This document shows, one piece after another, positions 23,101 to 35,100 of a DNA stretch of 64,000 bases; the stretch's first letter is position 1, and each line of letters opens with the position of its first letter. The notes under the pieces are model-generated. The model did not search any database and was not told the origin of the DNA. It was given only the letters and a program-made list of their open reading frames with translations. The stretch lies in assembly GCA_963971405.1 (NCBI GenBank), contig OZ020484.1, forward strand, positions 7,068,001-7,132,000. Reading direction: 5' to 3'. Source of the stretch: Psococerastis gibbosa. Taxonomy: Eukaryota; Arthropoda; Insecta; Psocodea; Psocidae. Position numbers and translations under genes: made by a program.

Positions 23101-26100
23101 ACAACTCTATTCATTTGCCAAACATAACTGTCACGAAACCCCGTCGAAAAGAAACAAACTGGTAATATAATCTAAATTCGGCTGTCAGAATCAATAAAGA
23201 CCGGCTCCGTAACAAGCAGGAAATCTAGTCGGCTGCAAGAAACGGCATGAGAATTCCCGAAGGAGTGGTCAGGTCCATAAATCTAATTCTAGATGAAACC
23301 AATGGTGCATTCCAGGCAAAATGACTGGAAACTGCGATCCACCGGGGTTGACTGCACGAAAGACATGGAAGTCTGGAGGAAAAAAACTGGAAAAACTAGA
23401 TAGAGAGAGAGGTTTGTTTGTTTCTTCTATCAGAGATAACAACTGTCCATTTAATTAGGATTGGATGGCATTGCCATTTCTCATTGCTCATATATCCCGC
23501 GGTTGGGGTCACAAGATTCTTGCGGCGGAAATTCTAACCTTAGTGGGCTTGATGGCTGTTGCTAGTGCATTGCCATAATTTTATGCCCCCGCTGGTACCT
23601 ATGGGAGCGGTCCAAGTTCACTGGCCTGGGATTGGCTCCAGAAAATAACGATTTTTATCGGACATTGACTCGGCTCCATAATCGGATGAATAGTATTTGA
23701 ATTAAATTAACTAAGTTTTCTGCAATTAAGATTAGCATATATTTGAATATATTATCCTTCATTGTTCTTCTCTTCTGACTTCAGAGATTTTATATCAATT
23801 AAGTAGCTCGGTTTTAAGCCAAGCTTTTTACTAGACAAACAACTAATCAATCTGGACAAAATGCTGGGAAAAGCCAAACATTAAAATGAAAAATTTTCTT
23901 CACTTGGTTTCGCTTGAAGTTTGACTTGAAAATAAATCTAACTAACTTACAAGCCAAGCTGGACAAAATGCTGCGGGGCAAGCCAAACCTTAAAAAAATG
24001 GTTAAACATGGTGTTTCGCTTGGAAACATACAAAACACCAAGCCAATATTTTTTGAGCACAAACTAAAACTAAGTTTACATTGTTTACATGTCCTGACTG
24101 TGCATGTATAGCTGTCACAAGGCCATCGGCATAGCTTGTTGTATTCCTGTTGGAATCTCTGACTTGCAGCAACACTGTGAATTCTGCTGGTGCTGCTATC
24201 TCAGGACTGTGGTCTCAATAACCGTGTCCCCTACATGATAGTGACTACTGAGCTTTAGTCCATCACTACTCCGGTCTCCGGGGATAATCTATTACTTCTA
24301 AACTATATAGCTACGTAGCTATATCTGCATCTAGCTACAGTAACTGCATGATATTGACATTTTGTTGTTGCAATATTCCCAGCCTGCAGTATACAGTATT
24401 ATATAACAATAAAAGAATGTATTGATAATTCAATTAATTATTTCACATGCATGGCCTGTATCCACAATACTATAGAGCAGTGATCGGCAACCCGTGGTTT
24501 GCGAGCCAAATTTGGTGCTTTTGGCTTTCGGTAGTGGCGCTTTGACAAAACAATAATTTTTGGCCATTTAAAAATAAAAAGGAAAAAAGGATTTATAGAA
24601 TAGTACTAGAACTCTCAACATTGACGGTATGGACACTCACATATTCATGTATATCTTACGAACGGGCCGGCTATCATTTATATACTTTTTTTTTGTGACT
24701 ACATGATTTCTGTTGTTTCTTGTTTGGCGGGGTTTCCACCCATCTCGCATTGCAGAATGCAAATGACATTGACGGAAATGTGTGTTTTTCTTTTTATAGA
24801 AATCTATTAAAAGGTTTGTAATTAACATATCCCATGACGCCATTTTTTAATTTTAGTTTATTTGTTTGTGATTTTACTCTATGATCATTGATCAATTTTA
24901 ACTATGGCATAGAGTAAAACAAACAGTTCCGTCAGTGCCACTTGCATTCTGCAATGCGAGGTCGGTGGAAACACCGCCTAAGTCTTGAATGTCTGTTACC
25001 ACGTCACCGTATTTGTATTTAGCCGGTCGGTGGAAACCCCGCCTTTACCACAAGTCTACTCAACTCAAGTAAGACTCAACTCAACTAAACTCAACTGCGC
25101 TCAACTTGTTGGACACGTTGGAGGGTTGGACTCGAACCAAGAACCTTTCATTGAAAGTAAGACCTCGTGTTTACCACAATACACATACCGCGCAATCTCA
25201 AATTGCGGTGAAAATCGTTCTGCAATCGTTGGCGCCTTTGGAAAGGCACAAAAGGGTTGCCGATCAATGCTATGGACTACATCTTTCAATTTTTAGTCAA
25301 CAGATAATAAACACCTACCGTAAGACTAATTAGTAAATGGTCATTTATACATTAACAAAATGGTTCGAGTCTTACACTAGCTACATTTCCTGGCCATGCT
25401 TCGGAGGGCGTGTAAAGCAGGCGGTTGGGTGAAAGAGAGGGCTTTATAGCCCTAACTCCGCTACTTTGGCTTAGTAATAGAACAACAAAAAAGCAATATT
25501 TATTTATTTTATTTACTGTGATAAGGTGTGAAAATTAACTAATAAATAAATAAATAAAATTTCCCTTACACTTGATGTAGTATACATACCGTACAGTATG
25601 TAATGTATTGTATATTTCAGAATTCTATTTCCCCTAACGTTTCCTCTTTACGACAGGTATGTCACTATAGAAAGATGCCATTCTTAGATATCGGGCGAAA
25701 CGAGACAACAGTGATAACAAAACAACAAACAAAAACACAACAGCAAAGAAATCGTCGGGTTAAACTGTCCTATAGAGGGTATAGTACAGTTGCTCGAAGT
25801 CGCCCCAATTAGTGCCAATAGGCTACATTAATGGCCTACCACAAAGTCTAAAAAAATTTTCGGGGGCAACGAACTGCAAATGATGGGTTGTGTGAAAAGG
25901 GGACCGGACAGTGGGGGAACCTGTCTTTCTTTGAAACAGATATGCAACATAACAAGCTACTTAACATAGTAGATCCCAAATTAGGAAACTAGTTTACGTG
26001 CACACGGCATGTGCAGAATTTTCACAACCGATTCGATACGGTACATTTCATACGTTTCAATTAATTACTAAAAATTGGTGTTGTAAAGTGGGTAATTGAT

Positions 26101-29100
26101 TAACGAACTTTTGGGTGCAGGCAACCCGCTTTACAGGGTAATTACTAATAATTAAATGAGGCCCGGTAAACACGGAAAATTTGAGAGCAAGAAATTTACC
26201 GGACACCCCACCCCCCTCCCTAAAAACGTGACTAGTAAACACTTGATCGAATTGTGTTTACTTTGATGAATTTACACTATGTAAAAAAGTGCGGGAAATT
26301 TAAACTAGATTTTATAATGAATAAGATTTGAATGTTTATTTTTCAAAAAAATTCGAATAAACCTGCGAGAACCAACCGATTGAATCGAACTTTTGCACCT
26401 GTCCCCCCTATAGATCAAACCCTACCTATGCCTATGATACGATGTATCAAAATGTAGAGGGATATATTTTCTTTTATATTTATGACATCTCATATTGACT
26501 TTTTGTTCTATTACTATCTCATTTAAGGCTCTACGATTGATATTTCACTAGAAATGTGACTTTACGCAAAAAACGGAAAGTGCGGCTCTAGTTCCTCTTA
26601 AAGTATTGTATATATTAATTTTTTTCTCTTTTTCAAAAAGGTTAAATCGCGTACAAACAATTTAACGAATGTATCCAATTAACCTCTTCAATCGCCTCAC
26701 TAAGGCACCCATTCCACCGACCGGCTAGGGCTATTTACAAAAACGGTGACGTGGTAGCAGGCATTCAAGACTTAGGCGGAGTTTCCACCGACCTCGCATT
26801 GCAGAATTGACGGAAATGTTTATTTTCCTCTATGTCATAGTTAAAATTGATCAATGATCATACAGTAAAATCACAAACAAACAAACTAAAATTAAAAAAT
26901 GGCGTCATGGGATATGTTAAGTACAAACATTTTAATAGATTTCTATAGAAAGAAAAATTCTAATTTCCGTCAATGTCATTTGCATTCTGCAATGCGAGGT
27001 CGGTGGAAACGCCACCTAAGTCTTGAATGTCTGCTACCAAGTCACCGTTTTTGTAAATAGCCCTAGCCGGTCGGTGGAATGGGCGCCTTAGTCATAGGTA
27101 CTTGTGTCGAGTTGCGACACGTCTCCAACCGCAAGGTGTGCAGATACTCACACAAGTACAAGCACGCTACCACCTTGCCACCAAAGCCGCATTTATACCT
27201 AAGGCGCGGTTTCCACCGAACTCTAAATGCAAAATACACATACGGTGACGTGGTAGCAGATATCATTAACAAAGGCGAGATTTCCACCGACCTCTCATTG
27301 CAGACTGCAAATGACACTGACGGAAATTTTTGTTTTACTCTATGCCATAGTTAAAATTGATCAATGATCATAGAGTAAAATCACAAACAAACTAAAATTA
27401 AAAAATGCTGTCATGGGATATGTTAAACAAGTACAAACATTTAATAGATTTCTATAAAAAGAGAAATTCAAATTTCCGTCAATGTCATGTGCATTCTGCA
27501 ATGAGAGGTCGTCGAAAACCCCGCCTAAGTCTTGAATGTCTGCTACCACGTCACCGCATGTGTATTTTGCAATGAGAGGTCGGTGGAAACCGCGCCTTAT
27601 TAATTTTATTCTTAATCCTATTATATGGTATTAATTATATAAATTGTAATAGTGTAATCTAGGTATAATTCATGCATACTCGAAAACAGGCTTTCTTGGC
27701 ACCGAGGATAAGTTTATATATAAAAAAAAACATGCCATGGCAACCACTTAGTGCTGAAGCACATTCAACTTATGGTCCGAGTGCGGGGGATTCTAGTACC
27801 GTAAGTTGTGGTTTAAGTCTGGCGTTTTGGTCCTCATAGGCAGGGTCATGTTATAATTCACCTACGGTGCAAAGCAAGTCAATGAATCCATGTATCAACT
27901 TTTATTTAGCAATCGACAACACACTATTAAGTATTTCGCCCTTGGATGGTTTTGCACTGAATCATGACTCATGAGCATACGTAATGTCTTCCATAATAAT
28001 TTTGTTTCTCCGTACCCATTATAGTTTGTTATTTGTCCTCCAGTTCACCAAACGGGTCCATGATTAATGGTGACCTGAAAGAGCTTTGAACTAGTATTTG
28101 AATTTATTTAGCCTTGAACAACGAAATTCTAGCGAATTAACTAATGATGCACGTACGGCGTTCGCATCATCGGGCATGCGTTATTACACTGTTTCTTCCT
28201 GCGTTGCTCAATTAAATACATGTTTAGCATATGACTTATCGGTATCTGTACAAATTACATATTTGAACTGAAGAATTGGCCCGGTGAACACTGAGCAAAG
28301 GGCATTGTTGGGACATTTCGAAATATGTCGTCAGTTTATTTACAACTTAAAGTATCTTCGACAGGGTGTGTTTTGTTGTTGTTGATAAAATCAAATTTCT
28401 CAAGAAATGTCGGTCACCCATGATCAGGGACGGATCTAGCCCATTTTGGGGGGGGGGGGGTAGTTGTGGGTCAAAATAGGAAAAACATATGTAGGATCGA
28501 CTAAATTAAAGCACAGGAACCGGTCCGAGTTTACTCGAACATGCTTTCCAATTTTTTAGTAGTAGCTAGAGAAAATGAGTAATTTCATGGTAAATAATTT
28601 TCCTATAGTTAAATTTCGGGCATCTCGTGGGGGGGGGGGGGGGGTCCACCTGACGTCACTGGAGGTGAGGTAAATTCTAGATAGGTCAGACCAAGAAATT
28701 ACCACACAGCAATAATGGCAGGGCACGCAATGCATTTGACCGTGAATTTTCTATCATTTTTTCAAAAATTTCTTTTTTCCCCAAATCCAAATAGTTTTTC
28801 GGGAAAGCAATCTGTCCGGTTTCGTTACTCAATTTAACCTAAAACATGCCTGAAGGTAGAAATCATCGATGGAAAGGTTTCCCAGATTTTTTTTTTTTCA
28901 TTAATTCATTTTTCATTAAAATTTAGTTATTTTTATTTTTTTACCCCCAAAAGCAAACTATCAAGGGGCAAGCGACCCCCGGCATTTTATCAAAATTAAT
29001 AACGACTACAATATATGTGAATTTAAAAGAAATCGTTGGAGCTGTTTTTGATAAATAATGTTTTTAGACGTTTTATTGGAGTTTTTTGAAAATAAAACCC

Positions 29101-32100
29101 CCCCCCCCCCAAATTGAGATAGCCCTAAATTAAATAAATGGTCTCGAGGTATGATTTTTGTGAGCCTATATGCTAAATTTCAAACAAAATCGACCAAGTA
29201 GTTTGTCCGGAAATCGACGCACAGACAGACAGACAGAGCGACAGACAGAGCGACAGATAGAGCGACAGACAGACATTTCGTAAAAACCACTTTTTTGGGT
29301 TTCTGGGACCTCAAAACGTGTAAATCCGTTGAAATCTCGGAATCGAAAATTTCGACCATCACAAAGCTTTCCTTATACTATGTATAAATTGGAAAGCAAT
29401 AACTGAATTTACAATAGATTTACCAAATTTGGGGGGGGGGGCAGCGACCCCCCTCTGTATCCGTCTTTGCCCATGATACAACCGAAATCGAGATGCCAAG
29501 AAGTAGAATAAAAGCTCCAGTACTTTTTAATACATAGTATGTATCTCAAATAATTTGGTTGATTGGGTAAGTTGGGTAAATGGCTCAACGCCTAGCTCGA
29601 AGCTCCGGAACCAGAGCTGGGATGGAGGTCACATGGTGGCATGGCAGGCCACGGAACTGATGGGGAGATGAGGAGGAAAGTGACCTAATGAAGATGTCAG
29701 CGGCATGACTGACAAGACCAAGGACCGGGATGTCCAAAGAGAGATATTGCGAGAGGAGAAATTAGACAAAGACAAGAAAGGAAAAAAAAAATTTTTATTT
29801 TGATATAAAAAGGTTAAATCGCGTACAAACAAGTTATTAATGAATATATAATGTACAATCAAGCAATGTTGGTACAGTACCTAAGTAATAAACGTTTTTT
29901 GATTACATTGCAAGATGCAGGCTATAAAAATGTGGGAGTGTAATTTTATTTAAAAAATATATATATATTATTTAATTATTATTATTAAAATGTCTGTGTA
30001 GGCCGAATAGGCTATAAACTAGGCTACTGATGTTAGGTGTAGTACCCAATCTTGTTAAAATAACTGTGTTTGCTTGCACTTTCTCGTTACGTATATACAT
30101 ACTGTAGGTACGTATTTTTTATAGGTGAATGGATTGTTACATTCATAAATACCAATTGGCAATTAATTTAAAGGAAAAGTCTCTCTAAGAAATTAATTAT
30201 TTTAATAGTTATTAATACAGTAGCTACAAATAGTAGGCACCTATAACCTGATGCATGGAATCACTTTCGTCTTCCGTTAATAAAAATTTACTGTAGTTCT
30301 CTTCTACTACAATATTGGAAGATCTACCTACTTTTTCAATATGGAAGGTTGGTTTTGTAATATTAAAGGGCCCGTTTATAGCAGGCGGTTGCGGGAGCGG
30401 GTCTGGGGTAAAATAAACATAGGGCAAACTGTTCATCTCGTGTTTACATTGTGTTTCCTTCTCAAATATCTTGTGAAACTTATCTTAAAACGAGACTACG
30501 TTGCATGTAAATAAACAAACTGCAAGCGTTTCTTATGTTTATTTTATGAAAGACCCACTCCCGCAACCGCCTGTTAAAAATGGAAACCAAAAGGTTACGT
30601 CTTAGAATTGGAACTTTTTGCTCTTATTTAAGAGGGAAGCCTCCACAATAGTATCTTATTTGAAAAAAATCTGAAATACTGGGGTTCTTCACAGTGTTGG
30701 TGTTATCGAGTTATACCTATTTAAGTGTGTTATATCAAGCTAAGTTAACACACGTGAAACCCGATAACCAAGCTGACCAGCGTGCTATCCTAAACGCGCT
30801 TCTGAGTTGTTTAACTGTGTTATTTAGCTAGCGCTGCGATCTATATCAGGTTTGACCGTCGCCATCTTTGTTTTTGTCGATTGATTTGAAACATGCGTTT
30901 AAAATTTTGTAGTATTTAAATTTATTTGTATTATCTATTAAGTCACAAGCAATTACCTAAAAACATAAAAATATAATAACCAAAATGAACAAAAAATGTA
31001 AACAAAAGTGGCACTAGAATAGAATTCAGCACTTTCTTTAAAACTGTGCCACAAAAGTCCTGACTACTACCACGTTTTTTACTCTGTTAAATATTTTCGA
31101 TATAGCATGATAACTCACCCCCCGAGGTCCACTCACGATTGTGTGTTAACTTGGATAGCACATCTAACTCGATAACTCGATAACACTGACACATTTGTAA
31201 AGACCCCTATGTTCCAGGCTATTGAACCCTGGTTAAGACATTGAGTTATAATCTCCATAGAACAAATTGATCCAAAAGATATATTGATACCATATATTCA
31301 GAGGCTAATAAGGGCCAAAATCAAATTACCCGCACAAAATTGGTCGTTTCGTTTGTTAACAACAACAAAACAATATTTATTGCAACCGATTTGTATCATA
31401 TAAATTGGTAGTTAGTAATTTTTCTGTCTCAGTGGCGAACTAAATGTAGTTACTAGACAACCTAATAATGTAAAGAAAATTGGATGGATTATTTACTGGA
31501 ACTGGCCCAGAGCAATTAATGAATCACGATTTTGTTGTTTTTATTCAAATGCTTTTGTTCTTTCTGAACTTTATTCGTCTGCGGCCCACCTACCTGCATA
31601 TTATGCTTTTTTTGGCTCCCGGCGAAACAAGCTATTAGTTCCAGAAACCTGATAGTATACCTGTCAGTTGTAATTTACATATAGTACCTTCTTTGCAAAA
31701 TAATGGAAGATTTTGCTCTTTACTCTGTTAACATAGGACAGGAATGAAAGAATCTATCCTAGGGCTAGGTTTAGTTTCATGATGTTGACAGCTGTTGGCA
31801 GTTTTTTTTTTATTCATAGACCTAGGATAGGCTACAAAACCTGCATCTTCATATTTCCTGACAGGAAGCCCGGCTTTACATTTGGAAATACCTCGCGGGG
31901 GCTATAAACTAACATGAGCAATTTCCATACGGTATATCACACCTTAAAATTATAATTTATTAGGTTATTAATTCCGCGGCAACCATATCTACTATATATG
32001 ATAATTTCGGGCAGGAGCGTCTTTCTATATTTTTTAGTGGGGGGCAAGATGGTAATTCGGTGCATTTTTAAACAAGGTGGTAACCATTTCTTCGTAAGTC

Positions 32101-35100
32101 AACGTTCAATTTTTTTCAATCACCCCAAATGACCCCCCTAATTTCGGTAGCCTATCTGTCATCAGTCACCCCTGTATTTTGTGTTACCTATGAGTATCTA
32201 AAATTACGAGAATAAAAAAATGTGGACATGACGGGATTCGAACCCACGCCAAGTCCGGAATTTTCTTGATTCACGTAATTTCGGATCCGCACAGGTAACA
32301 CAAAATACAGTTCTGACTAAAGGCAGGTTTCAAAATTAGGGGCATCATTTGGGGTCCCAGGGGGGGGGGGGCAATCGGATTCCGGACATTATTTATATGG
32401 TTTCCGTATGCATTTTTGGCTATTGGCAAACTGGTATATGTTCTTAATGTCAACAACCTACACCGGGCACAACCGATAATGGACAAGCTGAGACAAGCTT
32501 ACCGTTGACGCTATGTAAAAAGCGAAAGCAAGACTTTAAAAATTATTTTAAGATGTGATACCTGTCATCATCAGTCAGCACTATATTTTGGGTCACCTAA
32601 TTATGAGAATAAAAAAATTGAACATGGCTTGATTCTAACCCATCCGGAATTTTTATGATTCACTAATATTTCAGTTATTACGAGGAGGTTGTCTCTTGAA
32701 CCTGATTTAATATTATATATTAATACGGTATATATCATTATGATAGCCTACTACAAAATAAAAATTGATAACAAACTATGAGTTTGTTCATTTGATTTTG
32801 CCATTAATAAATTTTATTTTATATTAATGCATGCAATGCAATAAAGCATTTATTTGCAAACAGAGCTGAACGTCCAATAACATGCAAATCTGAATGTTTT
32901 CGCACAATTTAAATTCCTTCATTGTACAATTTTGTTTTACTAAGTTACGTAAAAGCACAGTGTATGTATATCACAGTAATTATATACCGCATGTTGTAAT
33001 TTTCCATATTCAGCTAACATATAATATATTCAGCCTGGAATCCATACCTGAATTGCCAAATTATGAAAATTGAGAATGTGCAAAGAAAATTTATAAGATA
33101 TTATTGCTATAAGAAACATGTCGTTAGGAACAATTTCACTTATGAATATTCGCTAAATTTTTTTTTTTAAATCAGCGCACTAACTGACAGGAGAAACATG
33201 TATGATGTTATTGCTGTTTATAATATCCTATCAAATAAGTTTCAATGTTCTTCCCTCCTGTGAATATTAATATCCATGTCCCTTCAAACACCCGGCACAA
33301 AAGTCTGTTTTACATGAATTTGTACAGATCCAACTACCTACAAGAACTTGGTCTCAATAGAATGCTAACCATGTGTAATATTCTTAACCAGAAGTGTGAC
33401 ATAGATATACTGTGTATGCCATGAATCACTAAATAGTATTAGGAGGAAAGCCTTACAACATGCGTTATAATACCATATGTACTGTTATTATTCCACTTGT
33501 AGGAACTTTGTCGAAATTGGAGTTTTTCCGTTTATTATTATATTTATTTTATTATTTATAATATCTATTTATTTATTTAATTGATTCTAGATAAAATACT
33601 TTCAATTAGCTTACCTATATAATATTCAATGTTTACCCCTTAACGCTTCTCTACGCTCAACAACTCCTTCTGTATAGATTAAAACGCCTTGGAACTATAG
33701 ATGGGCGTTTAGAATTGGTACAACATGGTGTTAATACCAGACTTGGTGCCGGTTGCAACCTCAAAGCCATTAAACCCAACTTAGAACATTATAAGCATTC
33801 CCATATCTATATTTCTATTGCCCTTTACAACTTTCTTCCTGAACATATAAAATCAATAACCGTACTCAACCAATTCAAGTCAGCCATTACTAAATTTCTG
33901 AAGGAAAATTATAGCACAATATTAACAATAATAAAAACCTAATAATATACCTACCGTAAAACTTTCTTTTAAAGTTAAACATATTCCCTTAAATTCATAA
34001 AATACTTTCCTTAATTATTACATTGCCATCAATCATCGTTTATAATAAATTAGTTTAACATAAGCATACTTAGTTAATTATATTTAATTTTACTATAAGG
34101 TCAGTTTAGTTTAGTTTAGTTAGAAGTAGTTAGTAGATCACGTAGTGTTAGTTTTTATTCTTAATTCAATAATTTCTATTTTAAATTTCAATAAATTAAG
34201 GGTTCAGCGCGGGTTTATCCCTTAGAGCCCTTACCATGAAAAAATGTAATAATTGTAAAAATGTATTGTATTGAAGGAAATAAATAAATATTGTATTGTA
34301 TTGTATTGTATTGAATTATGAGACCGTCATTTTTAGTAACGCAATTTTTTGACTGATTTTGACTGTGAAACTTGATTGTTTACACATTGCAAGCTTTTTC
34401 TCCTCCGGAATCACGCTCAGGCTTGTTACATTGTGTCAGCGGCAAGCTTGTCTCTGCTTGTCCAATATAGCTTCTAGTCATGTCTCCGCCTGTTTCATTG
34501 CGTCAATGGCAAGCTAGTCTCAGCTTGTCCATCATAGCTTATCAATGGCAAAAAATGCATACGGAAACATTACAAATAATGTCCGAAATCCATGGGGTCG
34601 TTGGCATTGGAGAAAGGACCCATAAGTAGGACTGTGTCAATAAAGGTCCTTCAAAAATTACAAGCCACAAGCAGGGAGCATGACCCCCTTGAAGGTTTGA
34701 CGAGTTAACACTAAATAGAATTGGGGGGGGGGGGCTTTTCCGTTATCATCCTACACGGCTGGAGTGGTATTAGAATTTAGAGGCAACAGCTGCATGTTGG
34801 ATCATGTCTTAATACTCACATACTTAAAAGGTCGAATTTGAAAAAGTTTAGGCGAGGAACAAAAAGCAATAGGGAACAGTAGTCAACAACTATTTGTGCG
34901 AATTTGTGTGGCACCATTGGTACAAGAATACGTCAGCATTCGAACAAATTTGGAGAATAAAATTATCTAAGTTTCGGCCTGTTACATAATATGTTACAGT
35001 ATATAAATATAACTAAAAACATTCTTCAAGATTACAATACTGTTTTTTTTCTTATGATTTTTCTTATATAAAGTAAAAACCAGAAAAAAAAACTATGTGG

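Noticed and set aside
32225-32300. tRNA gene
   Set aside because: Only the T-arm and acceptor 3' strand are present; no D arm, anticodon arm or matching 5' acceptor strand.
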